A DNA stretch of 54,406 bases, taken from positions 1-54,406 of the forward strand of contig DATGEL010000115.1 of the NCBI GenBank assembly GCA_035310145.1, read 5' to 3'. Numbering within the stretch: position 1 is the first letter of the stretch; every line of letters starts with the position of its first letter. The position numbers were made by a program, and so were the translations under genes. Source of the DNA: Dehalococcoidia bacterium (lineage in GTDB: Bacteria; Chloroflexota; Dehalococcoidia; CAUJGQ01). A model generated the notes under the pieces. The model worked only from the letters and a program-made list of their open reading frames with translations. It was not told where the DNA came from and ran no database searches. Positions 32,394 through 42,300 of the stretch are shown piece after piece.

Positions 32394-33461
32394 TCAGCCG
32401 GGGATAGCGATGCGCGAGTGGTCGCCCAGCATAAGCTGATACACGCGCGGCCGGCGGTCAACGCCGGCGACCACGACGTCGCGGCCGATCAGGCTCTCTT
32501 CCAGGCGGCCGGGCACCAGCTCCAGGCGGCAGTGGTCGAGCACGATGCTGTCGGCGATCTCCGTGCCGCGCACCACGCTGCCGCGGTCGATCGCGGTGAA
32601 GGGGCCGATGTAGGCGTCCTCGATCCGGCAGTCGGGCGCGATGATCGCCGGACCCTTGATCACGCTGCGGCGCACGCTGGCGCCGGCGCCGACGACGACG
32701 GCGCCGACGATGCTGCTTTCGGCATCGACCTCGCCGGCGATCGCGCGCTCGAGCTTCGCCAGCACGAGCCGGTTCGCCTCGAGGATGTCGGCCATCTTGC
32801 CGGTGTCGATCCACGGTCCCGTGAGCAGGGCGTGGCCGACGCGCGCCTCGCCCTCCAGCAGGGCTTGAATGGCGTCGGTGATCTCCAGCTCGCCGCGCGC
32901 CGAGGGCCGCAGGGCGGCGATCACGGGGAAGACGGCGGGCGAGAAGTAGTAGATGCCGGTGATCGCCAGGTCGCTGGGCGGGACGGCGGGCTTCTCTACC
33001 ACGCGCACGAGGCGCTCGCCGGCGAACTCGGCCACGCCGAAGGCCTGGGGGTTGGGCACGCGGCTGAGCACGACGCCGCAGTCGAGGTTGGCCGCGCGGA
33101 AGGCGTCGATCGGCTCGCGGATGCCGTCGCGGGCGAAGTTGTCGCCGAGCACGACGACGAAGTCGTGGGCGCCGACGAACTCGCGGCAGAGGCCGACGGC
33201 GTGGGCGATGCCGCGGGGGGCGTCCTGCTGGACGTAGCTGAGGCAAAGGCCGAATTGGCTGCCGTCGCCGAGGGCGGCGCGGACCTGGTCGCCGGTCTCG
33301 CCGACGACGACGGCGACCTCGTGCACGCCGAGGGCGGTGAGCTGTTCGAGGGCGTAGAAGAGCACGGGTTTGTTGGCGATCGGGATCAGCTGCTTGGCGC
33401 CGGTGTAGGTGAAGGGCCGCAGGCGGCTGCCCTTCCCCCCCGCCAGCACGACTGCCTTCAT
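32394..33461 (-). CDS. rfbA: Glucose-1-phosphate thymidylyltransferase, long form
   Basis: 355 residues from ATG 33461. MKAVVLAGGKGSRLRPFTY (nucleotide binding), AKQLIPIANKPVLFYALEQL, VVLGDNFARDG, and a C-terminal left-handed beta-helix (from about residue 240; IVGAVVVGAGASVRRSVI, IAPDCRIEDAYIG). This is the long RmlA type found in Archaea, Actinobacteria and Chloroflexota. It makes dTDP-glucose from dTTP and glucose-1-phosphate. First gene of a four-gene operon for dTDP-L-rhamnose. An open frame continues upstream to 33761 but has no coding character. Confidence 0.94.
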   Translation of the reverse strand: MKAVVLAGGKGSRLRPFTYTGAKQLIPIANKPVLFYALEQLTALGVHEVAVVVGETGDQVRAALGDGSQFGLCLSYVQQDAPRGIAHAVGLCREFVGAHDFVVVLGDNFARDGIREPIDAFRAANLDCGVVLSRVPNPQAFGVAEFAGERLVRVVEKPAVPPSDLAITGIYYFSPAVFPVIAALRPSARGELEITDAIQALLEGEARVGHALLTGPWIDTGKMADILEANRLVLAKLERAIAGEVDAESSIVGAVVVGAGASVRRSVIKGPAIIAPDCRIEDAYIGPFTAIDRGSVVRGTEIADSIVLDHCRLELVPGRLEESLIGRDVVVAGVDRRPRVYQLMLGDHSRIAIPG

Positions 33462-33554
33462 CGCGCGCTTCCGATCGTTCGCGGCGCCGCGGACGTTGCT
33501 CAGCGAGGCGCCGTGCACCCGCGCTACAGTACCGCCCGCTGCCACGCTTTTGCT

Positions 33555-33584
33555 ACCATAGCGAACCAACGGGGCAACGCTCAA
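33555..33584 (-). promoter_or_regulatory. Candidate promoter of the rfbABDC operon
   Basis: Read on the minus strand: TTGAGC (33584-33579), an 18-bp spacer and TATGGT (33560-33555). The predicted start gives a leader of about 85 nt before rfbA. The same short region must also hold the promoter of the divergent glycosyltransferase gene. Confidence 0.4.
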
Positions 33585-33606
33585 CAGGGCGTGGGCGGAG
33601 GCGCCG

Positions 33607-34764
33607 ATGGCGCCAGCAGTTGATCTCGCCAGTTCACCGGCGCCACGCGTCTCGATCGTGGTGCTCGGCTGGCGCGAGGCGCCGTATCTCCTCGATTGCC
33701 TCGAATCGTTGGGACGCAACTGCCCGGGATCGATCCCGTTCGAGCTGCTGCTGTTCCTCAACGAGCCGGCGCCGGAGCTGAGGGAGCGAGTCCGGGATCA
33801 GGTGCGCGGCGCCCACGTGGCCGAATCGCCGGTGAACCTGGGCTTCGGCGGCGGCAATAACTCGGCGGCCGCGGCGGCGCGCGGGGAGTTCATTGTCCTG
33901 CTGAACGACGATGCAGTCGTGGAGCCGGGCTGGCTGGAGGCGCTGGTCGAAGCGGCTGAATCCCACCCCGCCGCCGGGGCAGTCGGCAGCCGCGTGCTGG
34001 CCTGGGACGGGACGATTCAGGAAGCCGGCGGACAGCTCTGGCAGGACGCATCGGTGACGCCGCTCGGGTACGGCTTGCCGGCGGAGAGCAGCGAGTTCGC
34101 CGGCGTGAGGGTGGTCGACTTCGCGTCGGGCTGCTCGCTGCTGGTGCGCCGCGATGCCTGGACGGCGCTCGGTGGCTTCGACGAACGCTTCTTTCCCGCG
34201 TACTACGAGGATGTCGATCTCTGCCTGCGCCTGCGGATGCGCGGGCTTGATGTGCTGTGCGCGGGGCGATCCGTTGTTCGGCACCGGCACAGCAGCAGCC
34301 TGAACAGCCGCTTCAAGCGCTTTCTGCTGGCCCGGCATGCGGCGCTGCTGCGCGCGTTGCACGCCGGGGAGCTTGCGAGCCGCCCGCCGCCGCCGGAGGA
34401 GCTATACGTCGTTCGCGAACGGGCGCCGCTGGCGGGGGCGACGGACATTCCGCGGCTGGCGGCTTCGGCCGGCGGCGTCGAGCGAGCGCTGCTGCTTGAG
34501 CGCAGCGTGCGCGGCGAGTACGTTGACGTGCTGGAGGCTGAGGCCGACGCGCGCGAGGGGACGCTGCTGGCGGAGGTCGAACGGCTGCGCGACTGGGCGA
34601 GCGAGCTGGAGCAGCGCGTTCTCCAGCAAGAAGCAGAACTGCGGCGGCTCGGCCAGGAGCGGGCGCAGATGCAGGCACGGCTGGCACGCAGGGAGGTGCG
34701 GGCGGCGCTTGCCGCGGGCGGCCGGCTCCGCGCCGCTCGCTCGCGGCTACGGCGGCCGCCGTGA
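33607..34764 (+). CDS. Glycosyltransferase family 2 with C-terminal coiled coil
   Basis: 385 residues. GT-A core: VSIVVLGWREAPYLLDCL (15-32), VNLGFGGGNNSAA, FIVLLNDDAVVEPGW with the D-D-A metal motif (101-103), and FFPAYYEDVDLCLRLRMRG, the ED motif of rhamnosyl/Galf-type GT2 enzymes. From about 300 to 375 the protein becomes a charged helix (LLAEVERLRDWASELEQRV, QEAELRRLGQERAQMQARL), a predicted coiled coil, ending in an Arg-rich tail. ATG with GGAGG 6 nt upstream. Divergent from the dTDP-rhamnose operon, so rhamnose is a plausible donor sugar. Confidence 0.9.
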   Translation: MAPAVDLASSPAPRVSIVVLGWREAPYLLDCLESLGRNCPGSIPFELLLFLNEPAPELRERVRDQVRGAHVAESPVNLGFGGGNNSAAAAARGEFIVLLNDDAVVEPGWLEALVEAAESHPAAGAVGSRVLAWDGTIQEAGGQLWQDASVTPLGYGLPAESSEFAGVRVVDFASGCSLLVRRDAWTALGGFDERFFPAYYEDVDLCLRLRMRGLDVLCAGRSVVRHRHSSSLNSRFKRFLLARHAALLRALHAGELASRPPPPEELYVVRERAPLAGATDIPRLAASAGGVERALLLERSVRGEYVDVLEAEADAREGTLLAEVERLRDWASELEQRVLQQEAELRRLGQERAQMQARLARREVRAALAAGGRLRAARSRLRRPP

Positions 34765-34768
34765 TCCT

Positions 34769-34798
34769 TTTACCGCACTGCGAGGTTCGTGTTATTCT
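34769..34798 (+). promoter_or_regulatory. Candidate promoter before the two-domain glycosyltransferase
   Basis: TTTACC (34769-34774), an 18-bp spacer and TATTCT (34793-34798) in the only AT-rich part of the 140-bp gap. The leader to the ATG at 34905 would be about 100 nt. Confidence 0.35.
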
Positions 34799-34904
34799 AT
34801 CGCTCGGCACACAGGCGCGTGCAGGTTTGGCTCCTGTCCGTTCACCATGCGATCGTCCGATTAGGCAGAGGTAAGTGCAGCCCCTAGCCCTCCGAGGAAC
34901 CCGC

Positions 34905-37742
34905 ATGTCTCGCTCGCGCTACTGGTGGATCCCCGAACCGCTGAAGCCGCACCTGCGCAGGCTGCGCGACCACTTGCACCGTGCGGGCGTGCCGTTGCCG
35001 CGCGCCGTACAGCCGGCCGATCCGGCGTTCCGCTGCGCCATCGATCCGATTCCCGAGACGATCGGCGTGGGCCGCGGCTCGGTGCTGCTGATCACCGGCT
35101 ACTGCTTCCACCTGCGCCGCAAGCTGAAGCGCGTGGAGATCGAGCTGAACGGCGTGCGGCACCCGGTGAACGCGCAGGGCATGCCGCGCAGCGACATTCG
35201 GGATGAGTTTATGGCGCGGGCCGCCTCGCCGGAGCTGCCGTTCTACAGCGGCTTCTGGGCGATCGTGCCGCTGCCGGGCACCGAACAGCCGATGAGCATG
35301 ACGATCAACGTCGTGGGGCGCTTTGCGGGAGGCGCGCGCCGAACGCTGCACGTGGGCACGCACACGTTGACCCGGCGGGCGCCGGACGCGCCCCAGCCGC
35401 TGACGCCGGCCGACTTCGGCCTGGAGCAGGCGCCGAGCGTCGTGATCTGCATGGCGACCTACAACCCGCCGATGGAGCTGTTTGAGGCGCAGATCCGCTC
35501 GATCCAGGCGCAGACCTACGACGACTGGGTCTGCATCATCAGCGACGACTGCTCGCGGCCCGATCTGTACGTAAAGATTCAGCGGATTGTCCGTAACGAC
35601 AAGCGATTCCTTCTACTCAGAAACTCCTCGAATCTTGGCTATTACTACAACTTTGAACGTTGCTTGGCCTATGTTCCAGCAGACGCTAGATTCATTGCGA
35701 TGGCCGACCAGGACGACAAATGGTATCCGTGGAAGCTTGCCGCCCTGATTGAGAGGTTCAGACCGGGCGTGATGCTGGCCTACAGCGATATGCGAATCGT
35801 CAACCGGGATGGCAAGGTTCTCGCGCCGAGTTACTGGATGCGGCGCGGCAATAACTTTCGCGACCTTCCCCGACTGGTGTTGGAGAATTGCATTACCGGC
35901 GCGGCATCGATGTTTCGTCGCGAACTACTTGCCAATGCCCTACCGTTCCCTCCCAAAGTCGGCTCGATTTTTCATGACCACTGGCTGGGTTGTGCGGCGC
36001 TGGCGGGCGGAAGGATCGCGTACGTCGCACGGCCGCTGTACGACTATGTGCAGCATGACGAGAACGTGATCGGCGTCTGGAATGCACCTGCCCACGCGCG
36101 ACGGAGCTTCTGGCTGGAGTTCGGCGCGCACCGGCAGACCGCCGCGATCAGCCGCTTGCTTCCGGTGGATGATCATCGCAACGATCACGCCGTCGTCGCG
36201 GGGTGGCGGCAAGTGTACTTCAGCGATCTCCTGCCACGCGAGGTGATGGCCCACATCTTGCTGACACGGTTCGCGTCGAGGCTGTCCGGACGCACGCGGG
36301 GAGCCTTGCGCCGCCTTATAGCGCTCGAAACCAAGCGAACCGGCGCGGCCTGGCTGGTCTGGCAGACGCTAATTTGGAGCGTTCATCGTGGCGGGCGGAC
36401 TGGCGCGGAGATGCAGCTACTCAAGGGTGTGCTCTGGAAGCGGTCGGCGGCGCAGACCGATTCATACATCCAGCCAGTGCTCGACACCGGCGTGGTGGCC
36501 GGGGACCTCGGCGGGCCGCTGGGCGAGCGAGCGCGCTGGATTCGCGGCAAGATGAAACCGCTAGCCTTGCGGGTTCACCGTCGAGCAGCGCGTCGTATCA
36601 ACATCCTCGTGCAGATGTTGAACTCTAGCTACTTCTACGGAGGCTATATCACGGTCGGCGGGCTGGCAGTGGCACTGGCCGGCGAAGGGTACAGTGTGCG
36701 CATCGTCGCGCTAGAAGCGGCCGGCGAGGTGCCGGCCAGCGAGCGACGCAAGATCGAGTCGTTCTCGGGACTGTCCGAACTGTTCTCGCGCGTGGAAGTC
36801 GTGCAGATGCTCGGCCGCACCGAACCGCTGGACGCCAGCGATGGCGACCTCTTCATCGCTACCTCGACCTGGACTGCCTGGGTCGCGCACGCGGCGGCCC
36901 AGCGCCTGGGCAAGGAGAATTTTCTCTTCCTGGTGCAGGAGTATGAGCCACTTTTCCACGCAGCCGGGGCGCTTTCGGCCTTCACGCGGTCGGCCTATGC
37001 CCTGCCGCATCGCGCCATCTTTTCGACGGCGTTGCTCCGCGACTACTTCATGAGGCGGCGCATCGGCGTCTTCTGCCGCGGCCCGGAGTATGGCATGGAG
37101 CATTCCATGTTGATGCTGAACCCCGTGACGGACGTGGGGACGGTTAGCCACGAGCCGCTGCGGCGGCGTTCGAGCCGCCGCGTGCTGGTCTATGCCCGGC
37201 CTGAGCAGCACGCCGAGCGCAACATGTTCGAGCTGGCGGTGCTCGGGCTTTCGGCGGCGATCGATCGCGGCGTGTTCGATCGATCCTGGGAGTTCTTCGG
37301 GGTGGGCAAACAGGATGGGCCGGGCAGATTGCGGCTGGCCGGCGGACGTGAGTTGCACCTGGTGCCACGGCTGGATCAGGACGCGTACCGCGATCTGCTC
37401 CGTGAGCACGATGTTGGGCTGAGCCTCATGGACACTCCGCACCCGAGCCTCGTGCCGATTGAAATGGCGACCGCGGGCATGTTGGTGGTGACCAGCACGT
37501 TCGCTAACAAGACGGCCGCAGCACTAGCGGAGATCTCGGCGAACCTGATCGGCGTTGAGCCGACGGTGGACTGCATCGTGAGCGGGCTGGCCGTGGCCGT
37601 CCGGCGCGTGGACGACATCGATGCGCGGGTGGCCGGCGCGCAACTCGACTGGCCGCGCTCGGCCGCGGCCGCGTTCGACGCCTCGTTTATGGCGGGGTTT
37701 GAGCGACTGCTTTCAATCAGCGATATGGCTGTGGCGAATTGA
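34905..37742 (+). CDS. Two-domain glycosyltransferase: GT2 plus WsaF-type GT4
   Basis: 945 residues from ATG 34905. Residues 1-165 are a beta-rich N-terminal domain; 178-400 a GT2 domain (VVICMATYNPPMELFEAQI, IISDDCSRPD, MADQDDKWYPWKL). Residues about 564-945 match WsaF-type rhamnosyltransferases: NSSYFYGGYITVGGLAVALA, FLVQEYEPLFHAAG, VYARPEQHAERNMFELAV and SLMDTPHPSLVPIEMATAGM. WsaF adds beta-1,2-rhamnose in the Geobacillus S-layer glycan, which fits the dTDP-rhamnose operon next door. A stretch inside the GT2 domain (about 35560-36000) is markedly AT-richer than either side, a sign of recombination within the gene. A repeat of its C-terminal end occurs at 39177. Confidence 0.9.
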   Translation: MSRSRYWWIPEPLKPHLRRLRDHLHRAGVPLPRAVQPADPAFRCAIDPIPETIGVGRGSVLLITGYCFHLRRKLKRVEIELNGVRHPVNAQGMPRSDIRDEFMARAASPELPFYSGFWAIVPLPGTEQPMSMTINVVGRFAGGARRTLHVGTHTLTRRAPDAPQPLTPADFGLEQAPSVVICMATYNPPMELFEAQIRSIQAQTYDDWVCIISDDCSRPDLYVKIQRIVRNDKRFLLLRNSSNLGYYYNFERCLAYVPADARFIAMADQDDKWYPWKLAALIERFRPGVMLAYSDMRIVNRDGKVLAPSYWMRRGNNFRDLPRLVLENCITGAASMFRRELLANALPFPPKVGSIFHDHWLGCAALAGGRIAYVARPLYDYVQHDENVIGVWNAPAHARRSFWLEFGAHRQTAAISRLLPVDDHRNDHAVVAGWRQVYFSDLLPREVMAHILLTRFASRLSGRTRGALRRLIALETKRTGAAWLVWQTLIWSVHRGGRTGAEMQLLKGVLWKRSAAQTDSYIQPVLDTGVVAGDLGGPLGERARWIRGKMKPLALRVHRRAARRINILVQMLNSSYFYGGYITVGGLAVALAGEGYSVRIVALEAAGEVPASERRKIESFSGLSELFSRVEVVQMLGRTEPLDASDGDLFIATSTWTAWVAHAAAQRLGKENFLFLVQEYEPLFHAAGALSAFTRSAYALPHRAIFSTALLRDYFMRRRIGVFCRGPEYGMEHSMLMLNPVTDVGTVSHEPLRRRSSRRVLVYARPEQHAERNMFELAVLGLSAAIDRGVFDRSWEFFGVGKQDGPGRLRLAGGRELHLVPRLDQDAYRDLLREHDVGLSLMDTPHPSLVPIEMATAGMLVVTSTFANKTAAALAEISANLIGVEPTVDCIVSGLAVAVRRVDDIDARVAGAQLDWPRSAAAAFDASFMAGFERLLSISDMAVAN

Positions 37743-37847
37743 CGGCTTGGCCGACGCGTGCGCGACCCCTCGACCTCTGTGCATGATGGAAGCAACCGGG
37801 TCGCGGCCGAGCCTCTTTGACGTCCTGGGCGCTCTCCAGGAGATTCG

Positions 37848-39107
37848 ATGGCGGCCTCGCGCTACACTGCCCCCATTGATTTGGCGAATTTGAACGAATC
37901 GCACTCGCTCGGAGTCCTGAGCGTGCCCGAGGGCGCGCAGGTGCTTGATGTCGGCGCGGCCGATGGCTCTGTGGCCTCGGTGCTTCAGGCGCGGGGCTGT
38001 ACCGTCTGGGCGGTCGAGCAGGATCCCGCCGCGGCAGAGGCCGCCCGCCGATACTGCGAACGCGTGGTTCAGGCCGACGTAGAGGCGATCGACCTCCGGG
38101 CCGAATTCGCGCCGCTGCACTTCGACGCGATCCTGTTTCTCGACGTGCTCGAGCATCTGCGCGAGCCGGAGCGTGTTCTGCGCTCCGCCGTAGAGCTGCT
38201 GGCAGGCGACGGCCGCATCGTGGCTTCGATTCCGAACGTCGCGCACGCCGATCTTCGCCTGCACCTGCTGCAGGGAGCGTTTCGCTACCGGGAGACCGGT
38301 CTGCTGGACCGTACGCATCTGCGCTTCTTTGACAAGGAGGCGGTCCAGGCACTCTTCGCCGGTGCTGGTCTAGAGATCATCGAGGATCTGCGCGTGACCG
38401 CGCCGCTGGGCGGAACCGATCTGGGCGTCGACCCGCATGCGTTTGCTCCCGAGATTCTGCAGGCGGCGACGGCGGACCCAGAGGCGGAGACGTTTCAGTT
38501 TGTGGTCGTGGCTCGACGCAAGAGGCGCGGACGTGTGACTACCGAGAGAGCCGACCTGGCCACGCTGTTGCAGCGCCGGAACCGGGAGCTGGAGCGGACC
38601 GCGCGCGACGGCGCCGGGCACGTGCAAGCGCTTCAGGGTGAGCTGGCCGAGCGGGGACAGCGAATCGAGGCGCTTCAAGCAACGCTGGCGGAGCGCGAGG
38701 CGCGATTGCAGGCGACAGAGGTGGCGCATGCGAGACGGGTCGCGGAGCTGGAGCGTTGCCTGACGCAACGCGCCGCCGAGCTTGACGCTCTGAATGGAGC
38801 TATTGAGGGACTGCGTAACGAGCTGGCGATCACGGAGGGCCGCGGCACGGCGTTGCACGAGGAGCTATCGGCGATGACCCTCCGTCACGAGCAGCAGACG
38901 GCCTGGGCGAGCGGACTGGAGGCGCAGCTTGCGGCGAAGAATGCGCACATCCGCTGGCTGGAGGCATTGCTGCAGGAGCAGACTGCCCTCGCCGCCGCGG
39001 CGGTGCAAACGGCGCGGGGCGCGAAGCCGAAGATTGCCGGCGGCATACGCCGATTTCCGCCGGTCTCTCGAGCGGCTCACTGGGTGCATCGCAAAGTCCG
39101 GAACTGA
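37848..39107 (+). CDS. SAM methyltransferase fused to a long coiled coil
   Basis: 419 residues. Residues 25-220 are a class I methyltransferase: VLDVGAADGSVASVLQARG (32-50), FDAILFLDVLEHLREPERVL, IVASIPNVAHADLRL and LLDRTHLRFFDKEAV, the set typical of sugar O-methyltransferases in O-antigen loci. Residues about 230-385 are an almost unbroken heptad-patterned helix (LQGELAERGQRIEALQATLA, VAELERCLTQRAAELDALN), then a basic tail. In E. coli O9a, WbdD joins a capping methyltransferase/kinase to a coiled coil that acts as a molecular ruler; here the same arrangement without a kinase domain suggests a chain-capping enzyme. ATG with AGGAG 6 nt upstream. Confidence 0.88.
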   Translation: MAASRYTAPIDLANLNESHSLGVLSVPEGAQVLDVGAADGSVASVLQARGCTVWAVEQDPAAAEAARRYCERVVQADVEAIDLRAEFAPLHFDAILFLDVLEHLREPERVLRSAVELLAGDGRIVASIPNVAHADLRLHLLQGAFRYRETGLLDRTHLRFFDKEAVQALFAGAGLEIIEDLRVTAPLGGTDLGVDPHAFAPEILQAATADPEAETFQFVVVARRKRRGRVTTERADLATLLQRRNRELERTARDGAGHVQALQGELAERGQRIEALQATLAEREARLQATEVAHARRVAELERCLTQRAAELDALNGAIEGLRNELAITEGRGTALHEELSAMTLRHEQQTAWASGLEAQLAAKNAHIRWLEALLQEQTALAAAAVQTARGAKPKIAGGIRRFPPVSRAAHWVHRKVRN

Positions 39108-39176
39108 CTCGAGGCGACCTTTAGCCAGGCGAGCTGGGCGGTTTCCGAAACATGCGAGAAGACAGAGGAGCAATGG

Positions 39177-39398
39177 ATGATGTCGAATGAGCCGGCTTCG
39201 AATGCTTTGGGCGGCAGCGGCACCGAGTTGCGGCGCTGGCTGGGGGTGGCGCTGACGCCGGCCGTGGCGGCGCTCGACGCGTGCGCGGCCGGCGCGCGGT
39301 TCGACTGGCCCTATTCGGCAGCGGCCGCCTTCGATGCCTCGCTGATGGCGGAGTTCCAACGGTTGCTGTCGATCAGCAATGCGGTTCCGGCGACTTAG
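39177..39398 (+). pseudogene. Remnant of a second WsaF-type glycosyltransferase (C-terminal end)
   Basis: An open frame of 73 codons whose last 36 or so residues (AGARFDWPYSAAAAFDAS, LMAEFQRLLSIS) closely match the C-terminal end of the two-domain glycosyltransferase (AGAQLDWPRSAAAAFDAS, FMAGFERLLSIS). Nothing of the catalytic domains is present. It has no usable function by itself and is best read as what remained after deletion of, or recombination with, a paralogous glycosyltransferase gene. Its last 20 bp overlap the start of the membrane protein gene. Confidence 0.7.
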
Positions 39399-42300
39399 CG
39401 GCGTGGCGCAACGAATCCTCGCGACGGCTGCGAGGACCGAGGTTCCTCCAGACGGCCATCTTGCAACGCCTCCGGGCCGGGCGGTTCCGCGCTGGCGCCG
39501 GTTGCTGCTCCGCGACCCCGGCCGCTGGCTGTACCCGGTGGCGCTGGCGCTCTTGTGCGTGACGTATTTCGCCATGCCGCTCACGCATGGCGAGATCTCG
39601 CCGCCCTTGGACGTCATAACCACGAACTACCCGTGGAATCAGCAGCCGGAATTCGCGATGCTGGCGAGAACCGGATCGAAGAACCCTCTTATGAGTGATG
39701 CTGTCGACCAATTCATACCGTGGTACCTCTTCACGCGAACGGAACTGCACCACGGCCGGCTCCCGCTGTGGTATCCGTATTCACTCGGCGGGGAGCCTCA
39801 TATGGCACGAGCTCAGCCGGCTGTGCTATATCCAATCACCATCCTGTCGCTCTTGATGCCACTCAAAGTTGGCATGCAGTTCATGCTCATGGTGAAGCCG
39901 CTGATTGCTGGCCTCGGCATGTATGCCTTTCTACTCGTCCTGGGCCTTCGCAGACCGTCAGCATTTTTCGGTGCCATTGCCTTCATGTTCAGCAGCTACT
40001 TCTTCATCTGGCTCAATCATCCGCACACTGCTGTAGCTGATTGGTTACCGTGGATATTTCTCTGTCTGGAGGCGTTGCTGCAAAAGAAGAGCCGAGCACA
40101 TCTCTGGGTAAGCGCCCTGTCGATCATCACCGCGACTCAGTTTCTCGGTGGCCACATCGAATCTTCGCTTCATATCCTTCTCTTTTCGACGATATACCTC
40201 GGCATTCGCTCTGTACAGAGATATCTGCGATTCATGACACAAAGTCAGATATACTCGGTCGTAATACCTGGCATATTGTGTTTTACTGGCTTAGTCGGCG
40301 GTGTGGCGATTGCAGCAGTTCAATTGTTGCCCACTGTCATGCTGGTCCTCGGAGGCCCAACGTCAACGGTTCGTGCGCATCAGCCGCTTTATCATATCCC
40401 ATTCACCGATATCAGCTCGTGGATCGTGCCGAATCTGCGTGGAAGTCCGGCGTATAACTCCTTCAACCTCTGGCCTAATGGCTTCGACTATGCCGAAGAG
40501 GTCGGTTATTGCGGAGTGGTCACCCTTGTCCTCGCTGGAGTCGCACTGCTGCGCAGTCCAAGGCGAGATCGAGAATACACCCTGACTTTTCTCCTCCTCG
40601 GATTGCTCGCGGCTGCGATCGTGTATGGCGTGCAGCCCGTGTTCACCGTCGCACGTCTGCCGGGGCTGCGATTGCTGGCCAACCATCGCCTTGTATTCGT
40701 CGTGGCGTTCTTTGTCAGCTGCCTGGCCGCAATTGGTGTGGATGCTCTCCTGGACGCCGCGACGACCAGATGGCCGTCGGTTCCGCCAGAAGCTCGCCGC
40801 CGTGCCGTGTGGTTAGGCTGGGGATGCTTCGCACTGGCGACTCTGTTCGCATGCACATCGGCACTTCTCACCAGGATGGGAATCGTGAGAGTCGCGCGGT
40901 TCTTCCTGGAAACGAAGGGCGCGGTGACGCTTGAGGCGTGGGCGCAATCGTGGGTCATCTTCGCGGGAGTCATGATCGTCATATCCGCGGCGCTGCTCGT
41001 GTTGCTCAAGCGCGCCTGGATTGCCCCGCCAGCAGGAGCAACTGCTCTTGCGCTGCTGCTGGCAGGCGATGTGTTTACCGTCGGGGCCACGTACAACCCT
41101 GGTGTGCTGCCCGCGAATCTTTATCCCGGCGCCGATGCGATTGGCGCAATGCGGACCCATATCGCTGACGGTAAGCTGGCGCTGCCGGCCGGGCCGTTGC
41201 ACGGCGGCTTGATCCTGCCGTTCGGTCTGCCGCAGCTTGGCACTAACTCGGAAAACGTATTCCTCTCGCGCCCGCTGAGGTTCTCGGCTGCGCTGAACCG
41301 CCATGGACCCGACCCGAGCACCATCGCCTACGTCGTGACTAATCAGACACCGGATAGGCGCATGCTGGCGATTGCCAACGCCTCCCTGCTCTTGGTGCCC
41401 ACCGGCGACATGGAACTACCCGGGTCCGGTGCTCATCTTGTCGCACAGCAGGAGGACGCCGCGGACCAGCCTGTCCTCGCGATCGCGCCGGGCGAGACGG
41501 TGACGCAGGAGATGGCGAGCGTGGGCGCGCAGATCTCGGCGGTGGCGGTGTTCGTGGCGACCGACGGACTGCAACCGGGGCCAGCGTTGGCGTTGCGGTT
41601 GCTGGATGCGGGCAGCGGCGCCGTACTCGGAACGGCCTCCTTGCCTGTTGCGGCAACCACAAGCGGTTCATGGCTGAGCGCGAGCTTCCCGGCGGCAAAT
41701 GTCCAGCCGGGACAACGGCTGCGCCTGGAGGTCAGCCGCCCGGCCGACGACACATCGGGGCGGGCTATCCGCCTGTTCGGCACAACGCGGCCGCTTCTGC
41801 AGGGAGCGCGGTTTCTCCACAACGGCCAGCCGGCACCCGGCGCTCTCCGGCTACGGCTCTACGAGCCGGCCGCTGCCGACACGCTCACCCCCGTCTGGCA
41901 CGATAACGTCACCACGCTTTACCGTGTGGAGGGCTTCCGACCGCGCGTTTACGTCGCCGACGGCGTGATCGCCACGCAGGGCGACGCCGCCACGCTCGCC
42001 GCGCTCGATCAGTTGCACGTCCCAGGCGCCGACGCCGTGGTCGAGTCGCGTACGCCGATCGCCAGCAACGGCGGCCAGGCGACGATCGTGCGCGATCTCG
42101 CCGGGGATATTACGGTCAAGGCGAACATGCCGGCGCCGGGCGTGTTGGTTCTGAACGAGGGCTACGGCGATGGCGGCTGGCAGGTAACGGTCGATGGCAA
42201 GCAGCGCCACGATCTGCGGGCCAACTATATCTACCAGGGGGTGGAGTTGGACGCCGGGCAGCACACGGTCCATTTCTCCTACCGGCCGCCCACGTGGACT

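Noticed and set aside
31113-33623. An 836-codon plus-strand open frame opposite rfbB and rfbA
   Set aside because: Antisense to canonical rfb genes; composition is that of a shadow frame.
33462-33761. Long N-terminal extension of rfbA
   Set aside because: The extension has no RmlA homology and crosses the divergent promoter region; MKAVVLAGG at 33461 is the family N-terminus.
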